From Thermocrinis ruber (lineage in GTDB: Bacteria; Aquificota; Aquificia; Aquificales; Aquificaceae), in contig NZ_CP007028.1 in assembly GCF_000512735.1 (NCBI RefSeq), positions 1,426,001 through 1,490,000 on the forward strand: a stretch of DNA of 64,000 nt, written 5' to 3'. Position 1 is the stretch's first letter, and each line of letters starts with the position of its first letter. Position numbers and translations under genes: made by a program. Positions 53,395-63,209 of this stretch are shown here, one piece after another. The notes beneath the pieces are model-generated. The model searched no databases. It worked only from the letters and a program-made list of their open reading frames with translations, and was not told where the DNA came from.

Positions 53395-54717
53395 ATGGAA
53401 CAATTAAAGAAGTGGATAGAAGATTCCTTAAAAGGAGAGTATGAATACGAAGCATACATAGAGAGCACGGAAAAACTTTTGGTGGAGACCTCAAGGGAAA
53501 GCTTGGAAAACATTTCCAAGTCGAAGGAGGTTGGCCTGGGCATAAGAGTTCTTAAGAATTTTAAACAGGGATTTGCGTACACTACAGATCTATCCTGGAC
53601 GGCGGTCTCAAACTGTGTAAAGAGGGCAGTGGAATCTTTGGAGCTAACGCCAGAGGATGACGGCTTTGTTCTAAACAAAGGCGAGTTTAAAGGGCAATTG
53701 CAAGCGGATTACGATCAGGAAGGACTTTCTCTTAGTGTTGAGGACAAAGCGGAGTTGCTTATAAACCTTGAAAGGCTCGCAAAGGACCTTGACAGAAGGA
53801 TTGTGGGTACAAGAAAGACAAGCCTGAAGGAATTTAAAGTGGATGTTCGTTGCTTTAACTCTCATGGTCTTGAATACAGCTATACAACCACCTACTTTTC
53901 CTGCCTTACCTCAGCCCTTGCAGTAGAAAACGGGGAAGAGGCTATATCCTACGAATACAGGAGCGGTAGATATTTAAAGGACATAGACCTTGAAGAGATG
54001 GCGAGAGATGTTGCCTTCAAGGCTACTGCCCAGTTGGGGGCGGTTTCTTACGAAACAAAGGTCATTCCTGTTGTCTTCTTCAGAGAAAGTGCGGTATCCC
54101 TTTTGGAGGCCTTCAGTCCGATGTTCCTGGGAGATGCCCTCGTGAAAAACAAAACCTTGCTAAAAGGCAAAGAAGGTCAAGCAATAGCAAGCCCCTTGCT
54201 AACGGTGATAGATGACGGAACCTTAAAGGGGGGTGTGGGTACTCTGGAGTTGGACGCGGAAGGCATTCCATCTAAGAAAAACATAGTAATTGAAAAGGGA
54301 ATTTTTAAAGGTTTCTTGCACAGTGTATACACTGCGGTCAAATGCAATGCAAAACCAACGGGTAATTCGGTAAGACACGGCTATAAAAGCTTGCCCACCT
54401 CCGGCATAAGGAACCTGTACATAGAGAGGGGAACCCATACTTTGGAAGACCTGTTGAGGGCTTACGATGAGGTCTTTTTGATTTTAGATTTAATGGGTCT
54501 GCACACCGTAGACCCTATTTCCGGAGACTTTTCCCTAGGTGCTTCTGGTATAATTTACAAGAGTGGCAAGAAGGAGAAAGCAGTGAAAGGAGTAGTAATA
54601 GGAGGGAACATTCAGGAACTTCTGAAAAATTTGGTGGGAATAGGAGAAGACCTTAGGATGTATGGACATGTGGGTTCTCCATCCTTGCTTGTAGAAGCTA
54701 TAACTGTTGGGGGATAA
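53395..54717 (+). CDS. pmbA: TldD/PmbA family protein PmbA (TldE)
   Basis: A metal-dependent peptidase partner protein; PmbA/TldE lacks the HExxH active site of TldD and forms a heterodimer with it. The fold is evident (LLVETSRESLENISKSKEVGLGIRVL; NSVRHGYKSLPTSGIRNLYIERG; DPISGDFSLGASGIIYKSG). 440 residues. tldD is not in the window. It leads a plus-strand group that includes two unfamiliar genes. Confidence 0.9.
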   Translation: MEQLKKWIEDSLKGEYEYEAYIESTEKLLVETSRESLENISKSKEVGLGIRVLKNFKQGFAYTTDLSWTAVSNCVKRAVESLELTPEDDGFVLNKGEFKGQLQADYDQEGLSLSVEDKAELLINLERLAKDLDRRIVGTRKTSLKEFKVDVRCFNSHGLEYSYTTTYFSCLTSALAVENGEEAISYEYRSGRYLKDIDLEEMARDVAFKATAQLGAVSYETKVIPVVFFRESAVSLLEAFSPMFLGDALVKNKTLLKGKEGQAIASPLLTVIDDGTLKGGVGTLELDAEGIPSKKNIVIEKGIFKGFLHSVYTAVKCNAKPTGNSVRHGYKSLPTSGIRNLYIERGTHTLEDLLRAYDEVFLILDLMGLHTVDPISGDFSLGASGIIYKSGKKEKAVKGVVIGGNIQELLKNLVGIGEDLRMYGHVGSPSLLVEAITVGG

Positions 54718-54719
54718 AA

Positions 54720-55349
54720 GTGAAAAGATTTCTGTCTCTTATGTTCATGATATTGGGTTTATTATTGTTTGGATGGGGAATTTATACATCCTTTGAAATA
54801 TACGCCACAAAAAAGCAGGAAAAAATAAATGCAAATTTTGCCGGCTTCATACTTTCACTACGTGAAAACAAAGAGTTGAAAAATATAGAATATCCAGACC
54901 AAGGATTTTTTATATTTAAAACTGCTGAAGGAAAGGTGTTCACATACGGTCAAGTATTTCAGAATCCTACGGATATCAATATGTATTCGTCCTATCATAA
55001 AATATCGCCAACCAAGGCAGAGGTATATATATACACTAGAAAATACAACCTTGGAGAATACATAGAAGAACTGCTCAGAAACCCAACTTCCTTTGGCATA
55101 GCTTTGGCCGGATTAATACTATTTGCAATAGGTATTGTTTATATGCTAATCCCACAAGCCAAGCAGAAAAGCACTGAAGTAAAAATAGTTGAAAAGATAG
55201 TTGAAAAGACCTACCCACAAGGCTTAGAAAGGAAGCTAAAGGCGCTTAGGCTGGCTATTGCTACACATGAGATAATACCAAAAGAAAGTATTGAAGAAGC
55301 AAAGAGAATACTCGATGATATACTTAAAGAAATGGAGGGGAGAAAATGA
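54720..55349 (+). CDS. Two-helix membrane protein with extracytoplasmic domain and cytoplasmic tail
   Basis: 209 residues. An N-terminal helix (RFLSLMFMILGLLLFGWGIY), an extracytoplasmic DUF3592-like beta domain (DQGFFIFKTAEGKVFTYGQVF), a second helix (FGIALAGLILFAIGIVYML) and a charged cytoplasmic tail (KIVEKIVEKTYPQG, then EAKRILDDILKEME) likely to be helical. No firm family. It starts 2 nt after pmbA and overlaps the next gene by four bases, so the two are coupled. Codon and base use is AT-richer than in neighbouring genes. Confidence 0.7.
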   Translation: MKRFLSLMFMILGLLLFGWGIYTSFEIYATKKQEKINANFAGFILSLRENKELKNIEYPDQGFFIFKTAEGKVFTYGQVFQNPTDINMYSSYHKISPTKAEVYIYTRKYNLGEYIEELLRNPTSFGIALAGLILFAIGIVYMLIPQAKQKSTEVKIVEKIVEKTYPQGLERKLKALRLAIATHEIIPKESIEEAKRILDDILKEMEGRK

Positions 55350-56740
55350 AAGTCCTGATAGTCTCCTTTGACAGAAGCTTAGTAAAACAACTAAAGAATG
55401 TCCTTAGTGAATACGAAGTTATGGACGTTAAAAATGGGGAAGAGGCTCTCAATCTGGCAATTCCCTATTTTGATGTGATCATTTATGACGCAATATCTGG
55501 AGCTCTATCCGAAGAAGATATAAACAACATGTATCAACAGAAATTCAAGGATGCAAAGTTTGTGGTGCTTGTAGATGACCTATTCCCTATAAATGCTCAA
55601 AATCTAAAACCACAAAGAAAGATACTTATACCAAGGGAGAGTACACCTGATCAAATTCTATCTGCTATTACCGCGTCTGTTCAAGAAACAGAGGAATACC
55701 AATTGCCTACTTTAGAGCTTGAAATAGAAACTTACAAACAAACCGTGGAAGAGTTGGAAAAGGTGATAGAGATAGCTCCTTCGGAACAGGAAAGTATAGA
55801 AGCACTATTCTTTGAAAAAGGGCTTAAACCTACAGAGGTACAGCCAGAGTCTAAGGAGGAGGTTTCCCAGTACATCCCCGAAAGCGTTCATCCAAAGAAA
55901 AAAGTTGCAGTTGTGTCCTTTGATAGTACCCTGGTGGATAGTATTACTTCCTTACTATCTGAAAATTTTGAACCGGTTGTGATAAGGTCCTTTAGAAACT
56001 TGGAAAGCCTTTTAAAAGATGTAGATGGAGTTATATTTGATGCAATTTCTGGACTTGCAGCAAAGAAAAGATTAATGGAATTGGCTAAAGACCATGATAT
56101 AGCTCAAAAGCCCTTTTTAGTGTTGATAGACGAACTGTTTAACATAAACATAGATGATGTTCCGCTTAAAAATAAGCACGCAATTTCAAGAGAAAAAAGT
56201 CCAAATGAAATAGTAGAAAAATTTAAAGAAATCTTCGTTCCTTTGAAGGAAGAAGAAACAACACTTATGCAAATGCTTGGAGAACTACTTAAAAAGCAAG
56301 AAGCTGTGCAGGAAAAAGAAAAGGGTACTGAAACTGAGGAATTTCCCGAGATCACTAAAGAACTTGAAATGCCTAAGTTAGAGGAAAGCCCATTGCCTGT
56401 AAAAGAGTTCGTCTTGGAAGAACAAAAGGAAGAACCCATCCCAGTCCCACAAATACATATAGAGGAGGCTGTGCCCACCGTAAGCGCTTCGGAGCGGAAA
56501 ACAGAAAGATTGGAAGATATACTGAAAGGCGTGTCCTTAGAGGATATTAAGAAGGTGGTAGAGGAAACCATTAAAGAGGAAATCAAAAAAGCCTTTCAAG
56601 GTTTTAATCCGAGCGACCTTGTTAGGGAACTCCTTAGGGAGGAACTCAAAAAGAGTATTGAATCAATACCGTTGGAAGGCATAATTAGGGAGATAACCTA
56701 CGAGGTTCTTCGGGAAAGACTCAGAGAGCTTATCACTTGA
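55346..56740 (+). CDS. Double receiver-like domain protein with helical C-terminus
   Basis: 464 residues. Two tandem domains (about 1-110 and 186-295) resemble response-regulator receivers and share motifs: VSFD at strand 1, YDAISG/FDAISG at strand 3 with an Asp (D48, D232) where phosphorylation would fall, VLVDDLF/VLIDELF at strand 4, and REST/REKS-P at strand 5. The strand-4 Thr/Ser and strand-5 Lys of true receivers are replaced. A low-complexity acidic linker (about 300-390) leads to three amphipathic helices (398-461) such as SDLVRELLREELKKSIESI. No effector or enzymatic domain. The 3' end overlaps the convergent ABC binding-protein gene by 8 bp. Confidence 0.7.
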   Translation: MKVLIVSFDRSLVKQLKNVLSEYEVMDVKNGEEALNLAIPYFDVIIYDAISGALSEEDINNMYQQKFKDAKFVVLVDDLFPINAQNLKPQRKILIPRESTPDQILSAITASVQETEEYQLPTLELEIETYKQTVEELEKVIEIAPSEQESIEALFFEKGLKPTEVQPESKEEVSQYIPESVHPKKKVAVVSFDSTLVDSITSLLSENFEPVVIRSFRNLESLLKDVDGVIFDAISGLAAKKRLMELAKDHDIAQKPFLVLIDELFNINIDDVPLKNKHAISREKSPNEIVEKFKEIFVPLKEEETTLMQMLGELLKKQEAVQEKEKGTETEEFPEITKELEMPKLEESPLPVKEFVLEEQKEEPIPVPQIHIEEAVPTVSASERKTERLEDILKGVSLEDIKKVVEETIKEEIKKAFQGFNPSDLVRELLREELKKSIESIPLEGIIREITYEVLRERLRELIT

Positions 56741-58472
56741 AAAACATGTACTCCTCTTCGTATTGACCCCAAACGGTGGGAAAGTAATTTTCAAGCTTAT
56801 CTCTGGCTCCCACCATGCTTTTTGGAGTAGCCAAGAATATGAGGGGTTGCTCTCTGGCTATTATTCTGTAAGCTTGTCTGTATAGCTCAATTCTTTCTCC
56901 TCTGTTTAGCACGGAGGAAGCCCTGTCAAAGAGTTCATCCACTTCTTTCTCCCAAGCTGTGGCTGGCGTTTTTTGCCTTGGGTTCCACATATGCAGAGTA
57001 CCCGAAGAGTGCCACACGTTCCTGCCAAAGTGTGGGTCCAAGGAACCAGTGAGACCTATTATTACAGCCTCCCACTGGTATGGAGGTGTTGTAAGCCTGC
57101 GCACCAAGGCATTAAAGTCTATCGGGTTGAAGATTACTTTTATACCCAACTTCTCCAGGTCTTCCTTTATCATGTTTCCTATGGCTTGTCTTTCTTTGTT
57201 TTCCGCGTTGGTGAGAAGTATGATCTCCAAGGTGTTTCCCTCTGGGTCCTCAAGCCAGCCATCCTTATTTCTGTCTGAGAAGCCAAGCTCCTCTAAAAGC
57301 TTTCTGGCGGTTTTTAGGTCATAAGGGATTTCTGGAAACAGTCCCTCGTAATAGTAAGGTCTGTTGGCGGGTGTGATTGGTCCATAAAGGGGCTGTGCCA
57401 AGCCATTATAGACGAGCAGACTTATTCCGGCGCGGTCTATTGCCATAGAGATTGCCCTTCTGAATTGGGAATTTTGGAACCAACGTAGCTTATACTTGGG
57501 AATGTCCGCCTGCGGGTTTTGGTTAAAAACAAGGAAAGTGGTGGATGGAGTGGGTCCCAGATCAAAAAGGCTGACCCCCTTCAAGCGAACTACAGTCATA
57601 AGGTCTGTGGGTCTGATGCCATGATAGTCTGCTTTGCCAGTGGAGAACATGAGCAGGGCTGTGTCTGGGTCTTGGACTATGTAAGCGACCCTTCTTTTTA
57701 TGTATGGTAGTTTTTTGCCCTCTTCGTCCTTTCTATAATAATAGGGGTTTGCCTCGTATTCCACCAACTGTCCTTTTATGTATCTTTTTAACCTGTAGGG
57801 TCCCGTGCCTACGATTTCCTCTGGGTTTGTGCTCACATTCCAAGCCTGCATAAAGGTCCCTTCTTTGACGAATTTTTCCAGCTTATGCTTGGGTAGGATG
57901 GGACTTGCCAAGATGCCAAGAAAGGGTGCAAAGGGCTTTGGAAGGTTAAACTCAAGGGTGTATGGGTCTATTGCCCTTACAAAGTTCTCCACATCCTTTT
58001 CTTCTTTGAGAATTCCTCTAAGCATGTCTGCAGTAGAGTTAGGAATGTTTTTGTTAAGATAGACATCCCTGTATGTAAAGACCACATCCTCCGCAGTAAA
58101 GGGCTTCCCATCGCTCCACCTAACATCTTTCCTTAGCTTTACCACATACCTTTTTCCATCCTCAAGGGCTAAGATGCTTTCTGCCAGATCAGGTTCATAC
58201 TCCATAGTTTTTAGGTTCAGCCTTGTTAGTCCACTGAAAAGGTCCGAGAGCACTGCGGTAGAACTGGTCTCTTGGGCAAGGGCTGGGTTCAAGGTCTTTG
58301 GGTCTCCCAAAAGTATGTAATAAAGAGTTCCCCCTTCTTTGCCTACCTTTACTTCAAACTTGGATGGGTCCACGCTTTTCATGCTGACCGAGTAAGCCTT
58401 CGGAGAAGATAAAAGATGAAAGGGCAAAAAGGCAAAGAAAACAAAGAGAATAGCGTAAAAGACTTCCCTCAT
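56733..58472 (-). CDS. ABC transporter family 5 substrate-binding protein
   Basis: A periplasmic peptide-, nickel- or opine-binding protein of the DppA/OppA fold. Signal peptide (FYAILFVFFAFLPFHLLS), the family motif YEPDLAESI and KLRKDVRWSDGKPFTAEDVVFTY, and the long C-terminal lobe. 579 residues. No permease or ATPase genes are next to it, so it is an orphan binding protein. Overlaps dxr by 4 nt. Confidence 0.9.
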   Translation of the reverse strand: MREVFYAILFVFFAFLPFHLLSSPKAYSVSMKSVDPSKFEVKVGKEGGTLYYILLGDPKTLNPALAQETSSTAVLSDLFSGLTRLNLKTMEYEPDLAESILALEDGKRYVVKLRKDVRWSDGKPFTAEDVVFTYRDVYLNKNIPNSTADMLRGILKEEKDVENFVRAIDPYTLEFNLPKPFAPFLGILASPILPKHKLEKFVKEGTFMQAWNVSTNPEEIVGTGPYRLKRYIKGQLVEYEANPYYYRKDEEGKKLPYIKRRVAYIVQDPDTALLMFSTGKADYHGIRPTDLMTVVRLKGVSLFDLGPTPSTTFLVFNQNPQADIPKYKLRWFQNSQFRRAISMAIDRAGISLLVYNGLAQPLYGPITPANRPYYYEGLFPEIPYDLKTARKLLEELGFSDRNKDGWLEDPEGNTLEIILLTNAENKERQAIGNMIKEDLEKLGIKVIFNPIDFNALVRRLTTPPYQWEAVIIGLTGSLDPHFGRNVWHSSGTLHMWNPRQKTPATAWEKEVDELFDRASSVLNRGERIELYRQAYRIIAREQPLIFLATPKSMVGARDKLENYFPTVWGQYEEEYMFFK

Positions 58473-59602
58473 AGCACCTTGCCTAACACTTCATCCACCT
58501 TTTTGTAGCCCCACTCTACCGCTTGAATGATCTCCTCTATGGTTTCTGGGTCTCTTATGTTTACAGAAGAGAGCACCTCCTCCACCAGTGGGACTATTTT
58601 ATCAAAGCTTATGCGTTCCTCCAAAAAGAGCTCCACTGCCCTCTCGTCCGCACCCAAAAGCACGGGCACATAAACACCTCCTATTCTTGCGACCCATTCA
58701 CACAGAGACAAAGCCCTGAACTTTTGCCTATCCACCCTTTCAAAAACTATTGGGGAAAGCTCAAAAAGGCTGATATCCCTGAAGTGATATTCTCGCCTTT
58801 CGGGATAAAAGATGGCGTTCATTATAGGAATTTTCATGTCGGGTGGAGAAACCTGAAAGAGAAAACTGCCATCTTTTAACTTTATTGCCCCGTGCACCAG
58901 ACTCTGGGGATGGATCACCACCTCTATAAGGTCTGGGTCCAAACCAAAAAGTGCCTTAGCCTCCAAAAGTTCTATGCCTTTGTTCATCAAAGTGGCAGAA
59001 TCTACTGTGATCTTCTGTCCCATCTGCCAAGTGGGATGGTTTAGGGCTTGGGCGGGTTTTACCTTTGAAAGCTCCTCAATGGGCGTGTCCTTAAAGGGAC
59101 CACCGGAGGCGGTAAGATATACCTTCTTTATTTCTTTCCTATCTGTCATTGAAAGCAATTGAAAAAGGGCGTTGTGTTCGCTATCCACGGGCACCACATT
59201 TTCTGACTTTTCTCTGATAAGCTCTTCCAAACATACCACAGATTCCTTGTTGCTGGCAAGTAATATCTTGTTTTTTGAGAGCACAAAAAAAGTAGGCAAG
59301 AGTCCATCTATGCCGGAGATGGCGTTTAAAACCCTTTCAGATTCCTCCACAACAGCCAACAAACCCTCTTCACCTTTTAAATACACACACTCCTTTGGGA
59401 GACTTTCAAGCCAATCCTTTTCGGGCTCCTGATAGGACACCACATACTTAGGCTTAAACTCCCTTGCCTGATTTAGCAGTTTATCAGATGCCCTCCTTGC
59501 TACCAAACCCACCAGTTCAATATCCTGCCTGTATGCCCTAACCACATCCAGGGCTTGCGTTCCCACCGAGCCAGTAGAACCCAATATGCTCAGTTTTATC
59601 AT
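58469..59602 (-). CDS. dxr: 1-deoxy-D-xylulose 5-phosphate reductoisomerase
   Basis: Makes MEP in the non-mevalonate isoprenoid pathway. NADPH motif LGSTGSVGTQALDVV, metal and substrate motif VPVDSEHNALFQ and ASGGPFKD, then HPTWQMGQKITVDSATLMNKGIE. 377 residues. It is the first gene before the ABC binding protein, with a clear promoter upstream. Confidence 0.96.
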   Translation of the reverse strand: MIKLSILGSTGSVGTQALDVVRAYRQDIELVGLVARRASDKLLNQAREFKPKYVVSYQEPEKDWLESLPKECVYLKGEEGLLAVVEESERVLNAISGIDGLLPTFFVLSKNKILLASNKESVVCLEELIREKSENVVPVDSEHNALFQLLSMTDRKEIKKVYLTASGGPFKDTPIEELSKVKPAQALNHPTWQMGQKITVDSATLMNKGIELLEAKALFGLDPDLIEVVIHPQSLVHGAIKLKDGSFLFQVSPPDMKIPIMNAIFYPERREYHFRDISLFELSPIVFERVDRQKFRALSLCEWVARIGGVYVPVLLGADERAVELFLEERISFDKIVPLVEEVLSSVNIRDPETIEEIIQAVEWGYKKVDEVLGKVL

Positions 59603-59612
59603 TGGGATATTA

Positions 59613-59640
59613 ATTATACGAGCTTACGAAATTCCTTCAA
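59613..59640 (-). promoter_or_regulatory. Promoter of dxr
   Basis: Minus-strand TTGAAG (59635-59640), 16-bp spacer, TATAAT (59613-59618), then 10 nt to the dxr ATG. This is the best -35/-10 pair in the window for a protein gene, and implies a leader only a few nucleotides long. Confidence 0.6.
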
Positions 59641-59648
59641 CTTCGCAT

Positions 59649-60665
59649 TTACATGGACCAAAAGGCCTTTGCTTTGCTTAGGGTTTCCTCCCACTCCTTC
59701 TCTTCATCCGAGTCATACACAATACCCGAGCCCGCGTAATAAGAAAGATCTTGCCCAATGCCGAAGGCTGTTCTAATAAGGACGCACAGGGTAAAGTCTT
59801 CATTCCAAACAAAGCCTGCGCACCCGCAGTAATAGTCCCTTGGATGGGGCTCTAAATCGTCTATTAGTTCCACCGCCTTTTTCTTTGGTGCACCCGTCAC
59901 GGAGGCAGGGGGGAACGTGTTGAGTAAAATCTCCTCAAGGTCTTTGTCCGTTTGTGCCACCACGGTGGAGTGCATTTGGCACAGAGTTGCATATTTTTCC
60001 ACCTTAAAGAGCTCCTCTACCTTTACACTGCCCACCTTTGCCACCCTTGAAAGATCGTTTCTCATCATATCAAGGATCATCAAATTCTCTGCCTTGTCCT
60101 TTTGGCTGTTTTGTAAAACCTCTTCACTCTCGGCGGTTCCCTTTATGGGCTTGCTCTTTATTAAACCTCCCTTTTTCTCCAAAAAGAGCTCCATTGAACC
60201 GCTTAGGATGTAAAAGTCCCTCAGGTCAAGAGAAAAGGCGTAGGGGGTAGGTTGTCTTTCAAAGAATTTCAAGAAAAGGTCTAGTGGAGAGCCTTCAAGT
60301 TTAAAGTCCATCCTCGTTGAAAGGTTAAGCTGATAGACAGTGCCCTTTTCAATCTCCTCTTTTATCCTTCTGATCCTCTCTATGTACACCTCTTTGTTCA
60401 AGGAAAAGCCCTGCAAGCTCAGTTTAAAAGGCTTGGGTCCTATTTCAACCTCAACGGGTTCTCCCACTTCCACAAGCACAATTGGAGGAAAAGAGGATGC
60501 CTTTACCTTTACACCAAGGGTCTCCTCTGAGAGCTTATAAGAGATGACTACAAAACCCTTTCTTTCCCTTAACTCCAAAAGGGAGTTGAAGAATTTCACT
60601 TCCTTAATGGGAAATTTATAAAGTTTGTTAGACTTTCCTAAAAATCCGCCCGATGTTAGGAGCAT
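59649..60665 (-). CDS. pabB: Aminodeoxychorismate synthase component I
   Basis: Makes aminodeoxychorismate, the precursor of p-aminobenzoate. The chorismate-binding domain has SKPIKGTAES, where the Lys favours PabB over TrpE (PIAGT), FPPASVTGAPKKKAVELI and YYAGSGIVYDSDEEKEW. At 338 residues it is shorter than the 450-residue E. coli enzyme. The gene abuts the macro-domain gene with no gap. folP is in the window. Confidence 0.9.
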   Translation of the reverse strand: MLLTSGGFLGKSNKLYKFPIKEVKFFNSLLELRERKGFVVISYKLSEETLGVKVKASSFPPIVLVEVGEPVEVEIGPKPFKLSLQGFSLNKEVYIERIRRIKEEIEKGTVYQLNLSTRMDFKLEGSPLDLFLKFFERQPTPYAFSLDLRDFYILSGSMELFLEKKGGLIKSKPIKGTAESEEVLQNSQKDKAENLMILDMMRNDLSRVAKVGSVKVEELFKVEKYATLCQMHSTVVAQTDKDLEEILLNTFPPASVTGAPKKKAVELIDDLEPHPRDYYCGCAGFVWNEDFTLCVLIRTAFGIGQDLSYYAGSGIVYDSDEEKEWEETLSKAKAFWSM

Positions 60666-61154
60666 TCAAAGATTTTTCTGCCAAGCTTGAACCATCTCCG
60701 GGTCTATATCTACCAGAATGACCTTTTTTAGGCTCTTGGGTTTGAAGTTTTTTATTTCCTCAAGCATTGCCTTTGCGGAGAGTTCCTTGGGAAGTCCGCC
60801 CACACCCGTGCCCATTCCGGGCATCGCCAAGGTCTCAAAGCCCAAACTGTCCGCCAACTCCAAGCTTGCCCTCACCGCCTTCCTCACCTTTTCCTCCGAG
60901 CTTTCCATGGCGGGCTTTTCCATGGTGGGCGCGTGGATTACGCCCTTGAATTTTAGCTTGCCTGCGGTGGTAAGCACTGCAGAGCCAACTGGTATAGGTG
61001 CCTTTTGCACCGCCTCCTTTTCTATCTCCTCTCCTCCAAACCGCTTTATCACACCCGCCACACCACCACCCATAAGTCCCAAGGAGTTGGCAGGATTGAC
61101 GATCACATCCGCATCCACCTCAAGGATGCTACCCTTGATTACTTCTATTTGCAT
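60666..61154 (-). CDS. Macro-domain protein (ADP-ribose/O-acetyl-ADP-ribose binding)
   Basis: 162 residues with the macro-domain core DADVIVNPANSLGLMGGGVAGVIKRFGG and MPGMGTGVGGLPKELSA. Members bind ADP-ribose and some remove it from proteins or nucleic acids. It is transcribed immediately before pabB, an arrangement that may be accidental. Confidence 0.92.
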   Translation of the reverse strand: MQIEVIKGSILEVDADVIVNPANSLGLMGGGVAGVIKRFGGEEIEKEAVQKAPIPVGSAVLTTAGKLKFKGVIHAPTMEKPAMESSEEKVRKAVRASLELADSLGFETLAMPGMGTGVGGLPKELSAKAMLEEIKNFKPKSLKKVILVDIDPEMVQAWQKNL

Positions 61155-61160
61155 GAGATT

Positions 61161-61170
61161 TAAAATTTTA
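61161..61170. promoter_or_regulatory. Palindromic TAAAATTTTA between the macro-domain gene and flhA
   Basis: A perfect 10-bp palindrome in an 18-bp divergent gap. Plus TAAAAT is 6 nt before the flhA ATG; minus TAAAAT is 10 nt before the macro-domain ATG. No Shine-Dalgarno is present for either gene. Confidence 0.5.
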
Positions 61171-61172
61171 GC

Positions 61173-63209
61173 ATGAACATTACCCAGGGATGGGTGCTTT
61201 TGGCTTTTGTGGTGATATTGGGTGCCATAATTTTGCCCATTCCTGCCCTACTTCTTGATGTGCTTTTGGCATTAAGTATAACTTTTTCTTTGACGGTTTT
61301 AACGCTTACCGCCTTTATAAAGGAGCCTTTGGAACTTTCAGCCTTTCCTTCCATACTGCTTTTGGGAACACTCCTTAGGCTATCTTTAAACATTGCCGCA
61401 GCAAGAAGGATTCTGCTTTACGGTCACGAGGGTACCTCTGCCGCGGGGCACATAATAGAAGGTTTTGGTAAGTTTGTTGTGGGTGGGGATGTGGTGGTGG
61501 GTTTGGTGGTGTTTTTGATCTTCATAGTCATAAACTTTGTGGTTATTACAAGGGGTGCGGAGAGGATCTCAGAGGTGGCAGCGAGATTTACCTTGGACGC
61601 CATGCCCGGAAAGCAGATGAGCATAGACGCGGACCTAAACGCCGGCCTGATCTCCGAGGAAGAAGCCCGTAGGAGAAGGGCACAGTTAGAGCAGGAGGCA
61701 TCCTTTTACGGTGCCATGGACGGTGCCAGCAAGTTCATAAGAGGAGACGCCATCGCAGCATTGATAATACTCTTTTTGAGCTTGGTAGGTGGTCTTATAG
61801 TAGGCATAGTCCTTAAAGGCATGCCTTTTTCTGAGGCTATCTCTACCTATACCTTGCTAACGGTGGGCGAAGGTCTTGCAAGCCAAATACCCGCTTTGAT
61901 GCTTTCCACTTCTGCAGGTATAGTGGTAACAAAGTCCTCCTCCAAGGATCCGCTGGGAAATGTTCTGCTTCAGGAGTTTTCCAAAGAGCCCAGGGTGTTC
62001 CTCTTCTCTTCCGCTCTGTTGGTGTTTATAGGACTCATTCCGGGATTTCCTAAGGTTCCCTTCTTCTTCATGGCTGGGCTTTTAGGAGGACTTTACTATC
62101 TGCTGAAAAGGAGCCTTCAGGAAAGGGAGCTAAAAGAGTTGGAAAAGCTTTTGGTGGAACAGAAAAAGCCAACTGAAAAGACCGAGGAGGAGATCATCAC
62201 ACAACCGGAGACCCTTGCCTTTGAGATAGGCTATGGGCTTGTGCCCTTGGTGGATGAGTCTCAGGGCGGAGACCTTCCGGAGAGGATAAAATCCATGAGA
62301 AAGCAGATAGCCCGAGAGTTTGGTGTGGTGGTTCCTTTGGTGCATATAAGGGACAACCTAACCCTCAGACCCTATCAATACAGAATACTCATAAGGGGGC
62401 TTGAAGTCAGTAGCTACGAGGTAATGCCAAACAGATACTTGGCAATAGACTTGGGGAATGTGAAAGGGAGCATTGAGGGTGTGGAAACCCACGAGCCTGC
62501 CTTCAACTTAAAAGCCTACTGGATCACAGAGGACATGAGAGAAAAGGCTCAAAGGCTGGGCTATATGGTGGTGGATGTAAGCACCGCCATAATTACGCAT
62601 CTTTCTGAAGTAATAAAGAGAAACCTTCATGAGATCCTCGGTAGGGGTGAGGTTATAGACCTGGTGGAGAACCTCACCAGGAAGCATCCAAAAGCTATGC
62701 AGGGGCTCGTGCCGGACGTTATACCCATCTCTATCCTACACAGAACATTGCAGAACCTTTTAAGCGAGGGCATCCCAATAAACGACCTTCTAACTATAGT
62801 GGAAACCTTGGCAGACTATGTGGAACAGACAAAGGACCCAGACCTGCTTACTGAATATGTCAGGCAGAGGCTTGCAAAGAGGATCACAAGGCTATATTTA
62901 ACGGACAATGTCCTTTACGCACTGATACTCTCTCCCAGATTGGAGGCAAAGCTCAGTGCATACTTGCAAGAGGGAAAGGAGGAGGAATTCCTTGACCTGC
63001 TTATAAACAAAATATATCCCAAGCTAAACTCAGAAATTTCAAAGTTTGTCCAATACCAAGCCAAACCAGTGTTGATAACCGTCACGAACCTGAGAAGGCA
63101 CATCAAAAAAGTCCTGTCCGCATACCTCCCTCAACTTGCGGTTTTATCTTATAATGAACTTGACAGACAGGTAAACTTAAAAGTTCTGGGTGTCGTAGAT
63201 GAAGATTAA
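61173..63209 (+). CDS. flhA: Flagellar export gate protein FlhA
   Basis: Large export-gate subunit: eight or so N-terminal membrane helices including [18 protein letters not shown], the FHIPEP-family motif [19 protein letters not shown], then a cytoplasmic domain with [19 protein letters not shown]. 678 residues. It lies apart from flhB and the fliP-R genes. flhF overlaps its stop by 11 nt. Confidence 0.97.
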   Translation: MNITQGWVLLAFVVILGAIILPIPALLLDVLLALSITFSLTVLTLTAFIKEPLELSAFPSILLLGTLLRLSLNIAAARRILLYGHEGTSAAGHIIEGFGKFVVGGDVVVGLVVFLIFIVINFVVITRGAERISEVAARFTLDAMPGKQMSIDADLNAGLISEEEARRRRAQLEQEASFYGAMDGASKFIRGDAIAALIILFLSLVGGLIVGIVLKGMPFSEAISTYTLLTVGEGLASQIPALMLSTSAGIVVTKSSSKDPLGNVLLQEFSKEPRVFLFSSALLVFIGLIPGFPKVPFFFMAGLLGGLYYLLKRSLQERELKELEKLLVEQKKPTEKTEEEIITQPETLAFEIGYGLVPLVDESQGGDLPERIKSMRKQIAREFGVVVPLVHIRDNLTLRPYQYRILIRGLEVSSYEVMPNRYLAIDLGNVKGSIEGVETHEPAFNLKAYWITEDMREKAQRLGYMVVDVSTAIITHLSEVIKRNLHEILGRGEVIDLVENLTRKHPKAMQGLVPDVIPISILHRTLQNLLSEGIPINDLLTIVETLADYVEQTKDPDLLTEYVRQRLAKRITRLYLTDNVLYALILSPRLEAKLSAYLQEGKEEEFLDLLINKIYPKLNSEISKFVQYQAKPVLITVTNLRRHIKKVLSAYLPQLAVLSYNELDRQVNLKVLGVVDED

